A stretch of 64,000 nucleotides of DNA from Flavipsychrobacter sp. (GCA_017849575.1 JAFIGV010000010.1:1-64000); one strand, 5' to 3'. Shown: positions 53,152-63,940, numbered from the stretch's first letter. Made by a program: numbers and translations. The notes: generated from the sequence alone by a model not told the origin.

Positions 53152-56100
53152 CTATCTGTATAGTGTTAGGTCTCCCTTTAGATGGACAGTACCTCCGTCA
53201 GCACACCGCGCTTCTACGAGATACACGTACACATCTGCGCGCATAGGTAAGGATCGATAGGTACCGTCCCATCCATATTGTTCGCTGTTCGCATCAAAGT
53301 CTCTCGCTTCAAAAAGCTTCTCTCCCCAGCGGTCAAATATCATAAAGGAAATGATCTTCTCTACGCCGCTGCCTTTTGGGAAATAACGATCATTCAGTCC
53401 GTCACCATTGGGAGTAAACGTGTTGGCCATATAAACTGTAGATTGATCACAACCCAGACTGATCACCAGTTCGTCTTCCGCAAGGCATCCCAACCTGTTT
53501 TTGGCCTTTACGACATAAATTATCGACTTGCTCACCAGTGCAACCGGATTATCACATTCATCACAATTCAGACCTTCAGCAGGGGTCCATTTCAACCCTA
53601 CAGCATGCGAAGTATCTGCGTGGAGATATAACGACTGGCCGTATAGCGCCCGAATATCCGGACCAAGATCAACCGTGGGAAGCGGCTCTACAAAGACCGT
53701 TTGAGAAAGCGTGTCTCTGAAACATTCATTTTCCTCAATAATTACCTGATAGGTGGTTGTCACCAGGGGGCTTGCGAGTGGGTTGGCCGATTCATTGTCA
53801 GACAGTCCCGTAGATGGAATCCAACGATATCTTTGGCCGCCCGAGGCCTGCAGGCGAACGGAGGCTCCTTCACAAATGGCCTGAGCAGAATCTACCCCAA
53901 CAGAAACGCGGTGCAACACGGTCAATACTACCCGTCCGGTGTCTTTACATCCATTGGTATCCGTACCTACCACCGTGTATGTGGTCGTCTGCGCAGGGTT
54001 GGCCATCGGCGTAGCACAGTTGGAGCAGGAAAGGCTTGCTCCAGGGCTCCACACATAGCTTTCAGCCCCGGCAGCATAGAGCCTCACCGGACTGCCCTTG
54101 CAAACCAGGGTATCTCCTCTCGCTTCTATGTGTGCGGCAGGGTGACTGTCCACAAAGACCGTATCCCACTTGCTGCAACCTTTGCTGTCTGTTACCCGTA
54201 TGAAATAAGGTCCGGATTGCAGATTACTTACAGTAGTACCGGTTTGTTGGGGCACCGTATTCCATAGATAACTATACCCCGGCACGCCGCCGGTTGCAGC
54301 TACTGCTGCACTACCGGATGGTATCCCTGGACAGGCAGGCTCTGCGCTGGCATCGATCTGTATTTCAGGTTGCTCCGTTATAGTGGCCGTTGCGTTGGTG
54401 CTACATCCGGCGCTGTCGGTTATCGTCACGGTGTATGTACCTGCATAAAGGCCGGTGACCGTAGGCGTAACCCTCGGAGGAAGGGTATTCCAGGAGTAGC
54501 CATAGGGAGGATAACCACCCGATGCCGACACAGTAAGCGCGCCTGTGCTGTCGCCATAACAATTCATCACGGCAGGAGGCGCAATGGCAACGACGATAGG
54601 ATGGGTGTAACTGATGGACGCGTTGACGGTAGTAGTACAGCCGTTACTATCTGTGACGGTGCAAACGTAGTTTCCAGCGGCCAGATGGGTTGCCGCAGCC
54701 GTTGTCTGAACGGGAGTAGTATTCCAGGTATAGGAATAGGGAGGCTTTCCTCCGGATGCGGTTACCACTGCTTTCCCGTTTAAAGCAGTAGCACAAGTCA
54801 CCGGATCAATCTGGGTCACCGCAGCCACGAGAGGCGGGGGTTGTATTAGGCTAACCTGTGCCGTATCCGAACAACCCTTAGCATCGGTAGCAGTGATTGT
54901 ATAGCTTCCGGCAATTAGATTGGTGGCGGCGGCGGTATTTTGCGCCGGTGATGTATTCCACGAAAAGCTATAGGGAGGCGTGCCACCGGCAGCAACGGCA
55001 GTGGCCCACCCGTTGTTCCCATTGTTACAAAGTATGTTTCCGCTTGATGAGACAACAACTGTGACCGGCGAAGGTTGAGTAATGGAAAATTGCAGGGTGT
55101 CACTGCAGCCCGCGCTATCGCGAACCGATAGCCAGTAGCTTCCCGCACCGAGACCGGACACATTATTGAGCGTATCTGTCGGTGCTGTACTCCAGAGATA
55201 ATGATAGGGCACAGTACCTCCCGAAACGATGCTTCCGGCTGAGCCGTTTGTCATACCGTTGCATGATGGGGCCACAGTATTCAGCGTAGCAAGCAATGGC
55301 AACGGTTGCATGATTTGCACTTGCGCCGCTCGGGTACAAAATGAGTCACTGACCCAAACGGTATAGGTGCCCGCCGGCACTTGCGCTATCCCGGGGGTAA
55401 CTTGTACAGGATTTGTGCTCCAGCTAAAACGGGTGGGCGCTGTTGCTCCGGTAACGAGTGCTGTTGCTGATCCGGATGTATCCCCGTTGCAGGCAATATC
55501 TGTTTTCGTTATCGACACCTGCGGATTGGAAACCTTAATGGTTACACTGTCCGATGCCGTGCAACCATTCGTATCCTGAACTGCAACTACATAGGTGACC
55601 GTGCCTGAAGGAACCGCAACAGGCTGTGCACAGGAAGTACAGCTTAGGCCGGCAGCGGGAGACCATGCATAGGTTACCGGGTTGGCTATCGATGCGGTGC
55701 TCGCACTCAGGTGCACAGAATCACCAGCACAGGAAAAAGTATCCGGGGTTGCCTGTACCGAAATACCAGAGACAAGAATTTGTGTCGTGAGTGTATCTAT
55801 ACAGCCGGAATTGTTGTAAGGCGTCAATATTACATGATAGGTGGTGTTGGTAGCCGGTGTATTTACACTCACTTGCTGTCCGCTTCCCAATATGCTGCTG
55901 TAGGTAGCATCCATCCACGTATAGTACTGGTAGCCCGGCGGCGCACTGAGGGTGGTGGCAGGTGTGGGGGTACAGCTTACATAGTTAAGTTTAAAAAGAC
56001 TACAGTTCATATCCACATAACCGTAACCGAAGTGTGCGCCCAAAGCGCAATCGCCGGAGGAAAACTCAACCCGGATGGTCTGGCCGGCATACCCTGACAA

Positions 56101-56667
56101 ATTTATTGTTCCGAGCGTCCAGGGATGATACCATACAGATGTATCTACAGCAGAGCGTGAAAAACCGGGCAGTGCCGATGTTGCGACATAGGTATGTTGC
56201 GCACAGGGCAAAACTACGTTGGTCAGTGCATTGTAGGCTTTCACCTCAAATCTGGGCTGGTCTGCAGGTTGGTGCTGTGGGTCCTGAAAAACAACGGCAT
56301 ATCGGTAGGTAAGCAAGTAATTATTGACGCCAGCAGGTACCGTGAAGGTATAAGTCGCTCGTTCGGCCTGAGCGTTCACATTGCTGTTACCAAGCTTTAA
56401 CGAATGTATTCCACCACCTGGCGCCACAACCGGGAAACCTCCGAATGGGTCAACACCGTTACCTGTTGTGAGGGTATGCCGATTGGTCACAGGTCCGGTT
56501 AAATTGGGAGTTGCTATCGGGCAACAGGTTCCGGTATAGTAATTCCAGTTGCCAAGGCCTTGTTCAAAATCAATATTTACCGGACAACTTATCTGCGCCC
56601 TTATGCCTTCCGCATAAGGCAGGAGAAAGACTACGATCAGCCAATTTCGGATTACTGAGCGACTCAT
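53152..56667 (-). CDS. SprB-repeat surface protein with gliding-motility C-terminal domain
   Basis: The 1171-residue exported protein has a signal peptide (about 1-24) and an N-terminal adhesive-like domain (about 27-230). PKD-like and Ser/Thr-rich parts follow. Six SprB-type repeats of about 75 residues lie at about 378-838 (motif SGGTPPYSFSWNT, then AGTYTVTITDSAGCS). The last ~85 residues form a type B gliding-motility/CHU_C domain (NTFTPNGDGLNDRYFPKGSG, MIFDRWGEKLFEARDF). It is secreted by T9SS and probably cell-surface. The adjacent PorP/SprF gene fits this route. Confidence 0.94.
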   Translation of the reverse strand: MSRSVIRNWLIVVFLLPYAEGIRAQISCPVNIDFEQGLGNWNYYTGTCCPIATPNLTGPVTNRHTLTTGNGVDPFGGFPVVAPGGGIHSLKLGNSNVNAQAERATYTFTVPAGVNNYLLTYRYAVVFQDPQHQPADQPRFEVKAYNALTNVVLPCAQHTYVATSALPGFSRSAVDTSVWYHPWTLGTINLSGYAGQTIRVEFSSGDCALGAHFGYGYVDMNCSLFKLNYVSCTPTPATTLSAPPGYQYYTWMDATYSSILGSGQQVSVNTPATNTTYHVILTPYNNSGCIDTLTTQILVSGISVQATPDTFSCAGDSVHLSASTASIANPVTYAWSPAAGLSCTSCAQPVAVPSGTVTYVVAVQDTNGCTASDSVTIKVSNPQVSITKTDIACNGDTSGSATALVTGATAPTRFSWSTNPVQVTPGIAQVPAGTYTVWVSDSFCTRAAQVQIMQPLPLLATLNTVAPSCNGMTNGSAGSIVSGGTVPYHYLWSTAPTDTLNNVSGLGAGSYWLSVRDSAGCSDTLQFSITQPSPVTVVVSSSGNILCNNGNNGWATAVAAGGTPPYSFSWNTSPAQNTAAATNLIAGSYTITATDAKGCSDTAQVSLIQPPPLVAAVTQIDPVTCATALNGKAVVTASGGKPPYSYTWNTTPVQTTAAATHLAAGNYVCTVTDSNGCTTTVNASISYTHPIVVAIAPPAVMNCYGDSTGALTVSASGGYPPYGYSWNTLPPRVTPTVTGLYAGTYTVTITDSAGCSTNATATITEQPEIQIDASAEPACPGIPSGSAAVAATGGVPGYSYLWNTVPQQTGTTVSNLQSGPYFIRVTDSKGCSKWDTVFVDSHPAAHIEARGDTLVCKGSPVRLYAAGAESYVWSPGASLSCSNCATPMANPAQTTTYTVVGTDTNGCKDTGRVVLTVLHRVSVGVDSAQAICEGASVRLQASGGQRYRWIPSTGLSDNESANPLASPLVTTTYQVIIEENECFRDTLSQTVFVEPLPTVDLGPDIRALYGQSLYLHADTSHAVGLKWTPAEGLNCDECDNPVALVSKSIIYVVKAKNRLGCLAEDELVISLGCDQSTVYMANTFTPNGDGLNDRYFPKGSGVEKIISFMIFDRWGEKLFEARDFDANSEQYGWDGTYRSLPMRADVYVYLVEARCADGGTVHLKGDLTLYR

Positions 56668-56784
56668 TGAGAAGCCGTTTTGTTAACTTATACTTCCCGA
56701 AAATAGCTCATACAATTCCCTTTAAACCTGCGGGTTAGATGAAGGGGTATAATTTGTAGATAAAAGAGAGAAATAAGATTCCAG

Positions 56785-57807
56785 CTACTTCTTCCGGCGA
56801 AGTGAAATTCTTTTTGCCACTACCAGTCGGTATAAGCCGTTCTCCGTCTGCTGCCACAAGAGATGGCCAGAATAATCGGCATAGTTGCGGCTCAAAAAGT
56901 TTACATAGAAAAACCCGGCAAACCAATCGCGGGAATTGTACCCCACGGCAAAGCGTACTGTACTATTGAAGTGTGGCCCGAATGCCGATGACTGCCGGTC
57001 AAGACTGCGATCTTCAAAACGAGTGTTGTTGAAACCGCCGCCCACCATAAGGGCAAGTGTGGTAAACCAATGCGTGTTGTACACAAATGTGTAGGCATAA
57101 CCGCCGTCGAAGCCGACAGAATAAATGCTGCTGTGGTCAAAGGTCAGGTCCTTTCCGAGCGCCGTGGCTGCCGGCACTACAGAAGAATCGGCCCGAATGT
57201 GGACATAGTGCATGTTGACTCCTGCTAAAAAACTACCGGCACTCTTGTGTTGCCATTCACTTTGGAGAAAGGACGAACGGTAAGAAAACCTACGGTGATT
57301 AAAAATATAATGTGCATTCACTCCCAGCAGTGTGGTTTGAAGATCGGGGCGAATGCCCGCTACATCGCCTGCAAAATTACTGTTGAGTAAATCATTATCA
57401 CTGAGGTAATGACCCTTATAGACCTGAGCAATAGCGTCTATCGTAAACTTGCGCAGATAAGCATAGCTCGCCAGATCAAAACTTCTGGTGGTGCCGCGTT
57501 TGTCATCGCTGCGATTGAGTATGGGTGCGCGAAAATTGAGATTGATGCCAATAAACCGATACGTAAATCCCAGGCCGGCACCATTTAGATCGTTTGGGGA
57601 ATATTCTGCTTCGCGCCTCCTGCCCTGCTCTCCCACCTGGTAGCCATTCACTTTTCGCGACAAAAAGGTCCTGACCGTAAGCATGTCCGGATCGTAGCGG
57701 ATATACTCCTCATCCGTGTCGCGCAATGAATGTTGCGCCCATGCCTGCCCGGCAGCAACAACAACACATATACATGACAAAAAAATTCTAAACAGGGGTT
57801 TGAACAT
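56785..57807 (-). CDS. PorP/SprF family protein, second copy
   Basis: The 340-residue outer-membrane protein has a signal peptide (about 1-25, ending AWAQ). It lacks the typical FSQ(F/Y) start. The barrel instead shows YIRYDPDMLTVRTFLSRKVN and LGFTYRFIGINLNFRAPILN, and ends VAKRISLRRKK. Assignment to PorP/SprF rests on size, position and barrel pattern; DUF4421-type barrels are an alternative. ATG 57807 is used because the longer frame starts with TTG at 57819. It lies 117 bp upstream of the SprB-like gene. Confidence 0.6.
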   Translation of the reverse strand: MFKPLFRIFLSCICVVVAAGQAWAQHSLRDTDEEYIRYDPDMLTVRTFLSRKVNGYQVGEQGRRREAEYSPNDLNGAGLGFTYRFIGINLNFRAPILNRSDDKRGTTRSFDLASYAYLRKFTIDAIAQVYKGHYLSDNDLLNSNFAGDVAGIRPDLQTTLLGVNAHYIFNHRRFSYRSSFLQSEWQHKSAGSFLAGVNMHYVHIRADSSVVPAATALGKDLTFDHSSIYSVGFDGGYAYTFVYNTHWFTTLALMVGGGFNNTRFEDRSLDRQSSAFGPHFNSTVRFAVGYNSRDWFAGFFYVNFLSRNYADYSGHLLWQQTENGLYRLVVAKRISLRRKK

Positions 57808-57826
57808 ACAATCGGGCAAAGGTTAT

Positions 57827-57857
57827 AAAAAAACAGGGCCGTCTTGCGACAGCCCTG
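57827..57857 (-). terminator. Intrinsic terminator of the GEVED T9SS cargo gene
   Basis: On the minus strand CAGGGCTGTC and GACGGCCCTG (57848-57857 with 57834-57843) pair over 10 bp around a GCAA tetraloop. Seven T follow (57827-57833). It lies 23 bp beyond the stop codon at 57881. The opposite strand also has a T-run after the stem. Confidence 0.95.
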
Positions 57858-57880
57858 AATTTTTTTGCAAGAAATTAATC

Positions 57881-60800
57881 TTACTGTTTATTCACTTTGA
57901 TCACCTGGGTATGATCTCCATCGCTATACTTCACAAGGTAAATTCCCTGGGCCAGCGACTTCATATCCAGCACCGCAGTGCCATTGGTCATGGTTGCCAC
58001 CTGCATCACTTTGCCGGTAGCATCAGTAACTGTGATGGTTGCTTTCAGATCAGCAGTGCCATATGCCTTCACCGTAAGCTTGTCGCTCACAGGGTTAGGA
58101 TAGGCCTCCACTGTAAATCCTCCGCCCTTCACGATGGCCTGAACCGTTTCAGAATAGGTGGCCGCGCCGCTCAGTTCTACTATTTTCAAACGGTAGTAGT
58201 TGACACCGGTAACCGGAGTCTCATCCACAAAGGTGTAGCTTGAAGGCTCACCCAGGGCTTTCACCGTTCCGAGATAGCTGAAATTGCGACCATCCAGACT
58301 TCTTTCAACTTCATACAGATCTCCTTTTTGTTCGTTGCCTGTTGTCCAGATCACCTGGTTCTTTTTACCCACATTCTCGGCTCTGATTGCAGAGATGCTG
58401 ATAGCAAGGGGTGCAGGACCCGACATTACATAGAAATTGGAGAAACCTGGTGTTACCGCGTTCACCCAACTGATACCATTACCCGTTCCGTTGCCGGTTT
58501 GCAGCAATGCAGAGTTTGTACCAGCGGCTGTGGAGTAGTTAGCCTGGCAGGTAGCACCTGTTTGGCGTGTGATATTCAGGTTGCCGATCAACGCACTGGG
58601 ATCTACACCCTGAAGTGCTGTCAACTCAGCGTTCGTGAAGAAGTAAGTCACGTTGAAGTTACCGGTTGATGGTCCATTGATGAGGAAGTTTCTGTCGAGG
58701 TAATACTGTGTACCTGCCTGACGTACCGCACCCGTATTCTTGTTCAGATTGATGGTAAAGTTACCGTTAGTTACGCCTGTGCCGGGTTTCACGTTTGCGA
58801 TCAGCAGACCTGCAGTGTTTACCAGTGAGCTCCATCCGGTGTAGGCCGGATCGGGGTTGTTGGCTTTACCTGCAGCACATGAACCTGTTGCGGCGATCAT
58901 TGTGTTATCCAGTTCATAAACGGTAAGGCAGAAGGTGCCGGTAGAGGCTGTAGGCGTTCCGTCCACAGCAACGTAGTAGGTGGTTCCACCCGTAAGACCG
59001 GTGGCGTACAGGATAGATCTGCCGGTATTGCTACCATTATTATCATCACAGTTCATGATGCTGAAGGTGCTGTAGTTAGAAGAATCTGTTGCAGCAAACA
59101 GGGCTACCCTTGTATCTGCGAGACCGCTTCCGCTAAAGTCAGAAGATATCCTTACAGCGCCCGAAGCCGGAGCTACGAACTTATACCATACTGTTGCATT
59201 ACCTGTAGTTCCTGCACAGCTTGCTGCCGGCTCGCCTACTTCCTGAGCGGCGCCTACATTGGTCAATGTATTGCCGGTACAAGTGCTGTTTAGAGCCAGA
59301 GAGAAAGCCCCCGATGCCACGTTGTTGGCTGGCGGCGGCGGAGCAGTAGTGATATTGATCGTCCAGTCTTCTGTTTCTCCATAGCCGAAAGAAAGACAGG
59401 GAACTAGACCAGTGCCGGAATAACCTTCGGCTACAATAATTCTCATGCCTGTATTTCCGGGCAGCGCATTGGTCGGAACTACGAAGGTTCCTGTGATATT
59501 ACGAGGCCCTGTAGCTGTGGCGTTTTCTACAAACACTTTCTCATTCGTGCCGTTGAAGGTACCATCGTGGTCAAAGTCAATCCAGATGGCGGTGCCAAAA
59601 GAATAATAGGTAGCACCGTCGCACTCATTTTCCTCTACAGTAAAGGATACGCTTTGTCCGGCAGCCACGGTAGTGAGCGCACCCAGCGTTGTGAAGTTCG
59701 AGTACATACCCAATGTCGAACCTGGTCCGGGTGCTGCTGTAGAACATCCGTTGGCATTGGCATACGCCGCAGGTGTTGAAGCACCGTTTACGGTTACTGA
59801 GTAGATTTCTTCATCCGCATTCACGGTAGCGGCGGAAGCACAATAGCAACTGTAGAACGGACTCATGTTCACGGTCACCACATTGGATGTATCTCCGGCA
59901 CTGCTGTTGGAGCAGGTAATCACCATGCGATAATCGGTAGCAGAAGTCTGACCTGAAACCAGATACGATGGATTGGTGGCACCGCTTATGTCGGTCCAGG
60001 AAGCCATACCTGTCGGCGACGACTGCCATTGGATACCAATACCCGTGCCCACCGTATAAGCAGTGTCATACAATGTAAATGTGCTGCCCAGACAAACGTC
60101 AGCCACGGTATATGCCGTACCTGCAGCCGGTGTACCCGTACATGCTGTTGCAGCATTGATCGTGATGACGTAGTCCTCTGTCTCGTAGCTTGAGTTTGCT
60201 GCACAGGCCTGGCCAGAAGTCAGGTTTATGTAGTAGGTACGCAGACGAAGGCCGGTCTGACCGGGCACTGCACTCAGTGGCACGGTAAAAGTTCCGGATG
60301 CGTTCAGACTATTACCCGACGAAGCTGTAGTCAAACTCACCATTTCGGAGGCATCGAATGTACCGCTCTGATCGTAATCGATCCACGCCGTGGTGTAGTA
60401 GTACGTGTACAGATGCGTTGCATTCAGCGTGTACTGAACGCCCTGAGAAAGAGTCGCCGTAGTGTTCGATGTAGTAGGATAGAACAAGGAATAGCTTCCT
60501 GTACCCGGTGTGGTGGTGGTATTGTTAAGGCTGGTAGTAGGGATGGTTACATTGGTCAGGTAATTGGAGGTAATCGAATTGAGTACCACACCTGTAGCCG
60601 GCCCGCAATAGCACACCAGGAAGGAGTTGATTGACATAGAAACAATGTTCGAGTAGTCGAAAGAACCACCGTTAGAACAAGTAACCATCAACCGGTAATC
60701 CATGGGCACGCTTATACCTGCTGTCTCGGTATAAGACGGGTTGGTAGCGCCCAAAATGTTATTGAATGAATTGAGACCCGCCTGTGAGCTCTGCCATTGA

Positions 60801-63800
60801 TACGTGATACCGATGCCAGAAGTGTAGGCAGTGTCGTAAATTGTAAAGGCAGTGTTGGCGCACACGAGATTGCCGGCAGGACCATAAGCTGTACCTCCAA
60901 CAGGAGTACCGCTACAAGGGGTAGCCATGGCAATATCAATCAGGTAATCTTCAGTTTCGCCCCAGCTATAGGTACCGCAGGGAAGTACGCCCGTGGCTAC
61001 CGAAGTCTCTACGTTTACCACACGCATACGGGTAATGCCCGTAGTGGCTGTCATCGGTATGGTAATGGTGCCCGACTCGGTATGTGGGCCTGAGGTATAA
61101 GTTGGCGACGAGTAAACGGTTTCATTGGCACCGTTGAAGGTACCATCCTGATCGTAGTCAATGAAGATCTTTGTCCAGTTACTGTAATTGCCTGCGCAAG
61201 TTCCGATCTGCACCGAGAAAGGTACAGTACCACCCTGAGTAACGGAGGTTGGCGTCAGCGTGGTATAATTCGAATACATGTTAGTAACACTACCTGGACC
61301 CGGAGCGGTGGTAGCACATGTAGAGGAGTTATTGAGACTTCCGAAAGTTACGTTCAGTATCTCTTCGTCTGCTGTTGATGTGGCAGTGGATGTACAGTAG
61401 CAGTTGTAGAAGGGATTGATACCTACGGTAACAGTGTTTGAGATATCAAAACTACCACCATTAGAACATGTGACGGTAGCCTTGTAGTCCATAGGAGCGG
61501 TAATGCCGGGAGAAGTAAATGTGGAAGTGGTGCTACCTGAGCCCGTAGCCGGCACCCAGTTATTTGCGCCGGCTTGCGACTCCTCCCATTGAATACTGAT
61601 ACCGTTTCCGATCGTAAAACCAGTCAGCGATATTGAGAAGGGTGTGGTAGCGCATACAAGACCACCTGTTGGTCCCACGGCGGTTCCCGCTGTAGGATTA
61701 CCGGTACATGGAGGCACCGAGAATTCGTAAGCACCTATATCCGGGGTAGTAACGCTGCGGGCAGCACCGAGAATGTCAATATTAACACCAAGGTTGATAC
61801 CCATATTGTCCATCATGCTGCTGGTGGGTGTATAATCTCCCGTTCCCGCAGAAACAAACTGAGGATCTACACTCACACTGTTTAGATCGAATGGAGTTCC
61901 CGTCATTGCCTGCCAGGCCGCGAGGGATGTATAACTGGTAGGGCTAACTGCAGAATAGTATCCGAAATAGTTTACCCCCGTACCGCCGGCACTGAGATAA
62001 ACGTTGTTGTAGTTCGAAGTTTTGCCCGTACCGGAATAATACAAGCCATACTTAGCGGAAGAGCTAGGTTGAGAAATCACAATGTTGTTGTCCCGGATAT
62101 CAACACCTGCGGTTCCGGTGGCATACACACCATACATAGCGCTCGCGCTCATGGCAGTATGATCCAAAACAATGGTATTATGATAAGCCTTTACGTAGGT
62201 AGCGCCACTCAGATAAAGCGCATATCTTGTACCGATACCTTGTATATTGCCCACCACATTGTTGTAAAATTTATTCTCATTTCCCAACGTAGATGCGGCA
62301 CTGCAGTAAAGCAGATAACCGGTAAAGCTGGTAGAAGGTGCAGCAAGCGCTGAATTCCTTACAATATTCCGCTCAACAAGTCCATTGGTACAGCCCGTCG
62401 TGAGCACAATGCCATAGAACGTAGTCAGCGAAGTACGCGTAGGACGCTCAAAAATGCTCTGTGAAACCGTAGGCGCACCCTGGTAGTAACCATAATATCC
62501 GTAAACGTAATAGTCCGTTACATGACAATTGGTCACAGTATTGTTTGTGTTGCCTGTGTTGCTTGCACCATAAAAACAAATACCGAAGTAACCACCGGAG
62601 ATCGTACAGTTACTGAAGGTGTTGTAGCTACCGTTAGCCCCCGAAGTAGAATAAGATGTTTTTGAAGCACTCATCACCACTGCGTTGGTACTTGTACTTG
62701 TCGCCGCAGGTGCTACTGAAATGGTACAACTATCGAAAGTGTTGTGATCTGCATTGTTCATCAGGTGCACGGCAAAACCATAGCTTGTACCTAAAGCCGA
62801 AATGTTCAGATTCTTGAACGTGATATAGTCGGCGCCATTGAGGTTCAGCGTAGCATAGTTGGTAGTAGCGGTGGTAAGCGTCTGCGTCAGCGTGGCTCCT
62901 CCTCCATTGAAGGTAACCGTGTTTATCGCATTTGCGCCTACAGTGGAGGGAATGTCTATCTGTTCAGTATAAGTGCCGGGCGCTACGTTAAAGACAACCG
63001 GACCGGAAATACCACAACTGATAGCCGATACCGCTGCAGCAAAAGTCTGGAAGTTAGTAGCACTTGGCGCCTGTGTGCCATCAATGGTGTAGGTACCACC
63101 GGGGAAGGGGGTAGATACGTTGACAGCAGTCGTGTTTGATGTGTCAAAAAGAGAGCTGTTGGTGCAACCCACGATTACGCGGAAATCCGTAGGCACCAAA
63201 ACTCCCGATGCTGCGGTATAGGAATTCTGCGTAGCGTTAGTAATCGACGTCCAGTTGTTGGTACCTGCCGGCGACGATTGCCATTGGAAGGTGATACCAC
63301 TTGCCAGCGTATAGCCGGTTGTTGATACCGAAAAGCTGGAACCGGGACAAATGGTAGCACTTGGGCCCGATGCCGCCCCTGCAGTAGGCGTACCTGTACA
63401 GGCCGTAGGAGCCACAATGGTAACAGTGTAGTCTTCTGTTTCGCCAGAGCCCATTGAAGTACAGGCATCACCCGCTCCGTTAACATTACCAGCCCCGCGG
63501 GAGCGTATCCGCATACCCGTAGTGCCGTAAGTAGCAGAAGCAGGTATAGCAACACCGATAGTAACACCAGTGCTGGTAACGTTGGTACCTACCTGATTCC
63601 ATTCTGTGGCCTCGTAGCTTCCGTTTTGATTGTAATCAATCCATACAGACACGATCGCGCCGGAATAAGTACCAGCGGGGTCGGCAATAACGGTGAGGTT
63701 TTCTGTCGTACCCGCAATAACGGTTGTCGTTGCCGTGTAGGACGTGTAGAAAGGTGATGCAGTTGGATTGCTGGCAGATGTGTTATTATTGATCGCACCA

Positions 63801-63940
63801 AAAATAACCTGATTCATCATGGAGCCCGATCCACCCGCATTCACCGCAGCACAGTACTGTGCATCGGCGGCCGAATGCAACAACATAGACACGAACAGCA
63901 CTGCAAACCATCTAAACTTTTGTAAAAGTTTACTTGTCAT
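57881..63940 (-). CDS. Giant multi-domain T9SS cargo (GEVED, beta-helix, type A sorting domain)
   Basis: The 2019-residue protein has a signal peptide (about 1-27, ending ADAQ). Four GEVED-type modules end near residues 170, 1000, 1255 and 1527; each ends in a variant of GETEDYTVTI. Ig-like segments of the form SGITFQWQSSPAGTNNW follow several of them. A right-handed beta-helix lies at about 280-760 (DYITFKNLNISALGTSYGFA). A pre-peptidase-like module is at about 1540-1670. The end has a fibronectin-like part and a type A T9SS sorting domain (VEAYPNPVSDKLTVKAYG ... GIYLVKYSDG). It is probably cell-surface or released. Calcium and carbohydrate binding are possible but not shown. Confidence 0.92.
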   Translation of the reverse strand: MTSKLLQKFRWFAVLFVSMLLHSAADAQYCAAVNAGGSGSMMNQVIFGAINNNTSASNPTASPFYTSYTATTTVIAGTTENLTVIADPAGTYSGAIVSVWIDYNQNGSYEATEWNQVGTNVTSTGVTIGVAIPASATYGTTGMRIRSRGAGNVNGAGDACTSMGSGETEDYTVTIVAPTACTGTPTAGAASGPSATICPGSSFSVSTTGYTLASGITFQWQSSPAGTNNWTSITNATQNSYTAASGVLVPTDFRVIVGCTNSSLFDTSNTTAVNVSTPFPGGTYTIDGTQAPSATNFQTFAAAVSAISCGISGPVVFNVAPGTYTEQIDIPSTVGANAINTVTFNGGGATLTQTLTTATTNYATLNLNGADYITFKNLNISALGTSYGFAVHLMNNADHNTFDSCTISVAPAATSTSTNAVVMSASKTSYSTSGANGSYNTFSNCTISGGYFGICFYGASNTGNTNNTVTNCHVTDYYVYGYYGYYQGAPTVSQSIFERPTRTSLTTFYGIVLTTGCTNGLVERNIVRNSALAAPSTSFTGYLLYCSAASTLGNENKFYNNVVGNIQGIGTRYALYLSGATYVKAYHNTIVLDHTAMSASAMYGVYATGTAGVDIRDNNIVISQPSSSAKYGLYYSGTGKTSNYNNVYLSAGGTGVNYFGYYSAVSPTSYTSLAAWQAMTGTPFDLNSVSVDPQFVSAGTGDYTPTSSMMDNMGINLGVNIDILGAARSVTTPDIGAYEFSVPPCTGNPTAGTAVGPTGGLVCATTPFSISLTGFTIGNGISIQWEESQAGANNWVPATGSGSTTSTFTSPGITAPMDYKATVTCSNGGSFDISNTVTVGINPFYNCYCTSTATSTADEEILNVTFGSLNNSSTCATTAPGPGSVTNMYSNYTTLTPTSVTQGGTVPFSVQIGTCAGNYSNWTKIFIDYDQDGTFNGANETVYSSPTYTSGPHTESGTITIPMTATTGITRMRVVNVETSVATGVLPCGTYSWGETEDYLIDIAMATPCSGTPVGGTAYGPAGNLVCANTAFTIYDTAYTSGIGITYQWQSSQAGLNSFNNILGATNPSYTETAGISVPMDYRLMVTCSNGGSFDYSNIVSMSINSFLVCYCGPATGVVLNSITSNYLTNVTIPTTSLNNTTTTPGTGSYSLFYPTTSNTTATLSQGVQYTLNATHLYTYYYTTAWIDYDQSGTFDASEMVSLTTASSGNSLNASGTFTVPLSAVPGQTGLRLRTYYINLTSGQACAANSSYETEDYVITINAATACTGTPAAGTAYTVADVCLGSTFTLYDTAYTVGTGIGIQWQSSPTGMASWTDISGATNPSYLVSGQTSATDYRMVITCSNSSAGDTSNVVTVNMSPFYSCYCASAATVNADEEIYSVTVNGASTPAAYANANGCSTAAPGPGSTLGMYSNFTTLGALTTVAAGQSVSFTVEENECDGATYYSFGTAIWIDFDHDGTFNGTNEKVFVENATATGPRNITGTFVVPTNALPGNTGMRIIVAEGYSGTGLVPCLSFGYGETEDWTINITTAPPPPANNVASGAFSLALNSTCTGNTLTNVGAAQEVGEPAASCAGTTGNATVWYKFVAPASGAVRISSDFSGSGLADTRVALFAATDSSNYSTFSIMNCDDNNGSNTGRSILYATGLTGGTTYYVAVDGTPTASTGTFCLTVYELDNTMIAATGSCAAGKANNPDPAYTGWSSLVNTAGLLIANVKPGTGVTNGNFTINLNKNTGAVRQAGTQYYLDRNFLINGPSTGNFNVTYFFTNAELTALQGVDPSALIGNLNITRQTGATCQANYSTAAGTNSALLQTGNGTGNGISWVNAVTPGFSNFYVMSGPAPLAISISAIRAENVGKKNQVIWTTGNEQKGDLYEVERSLDGRNFSYLGTVKALGEPSSYTFVDETPVTGVNYYRLKIVELSGAATYSETVQAIVKGGGFTVEAYPNPVSDKLTVKAYGTADLKATITVTDATGKVMQVATMTNGTAVLDMKSLAQGIYLVKYSDGDHTQVIKVNKQ

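Noticed and set aside
54150-55535. Repeated DNA in the SprB-like gene considered as a mobile repeat
   Set aside because: The repeats follow the 75-residue protein repeat in frame and are explained by the coding sequence.
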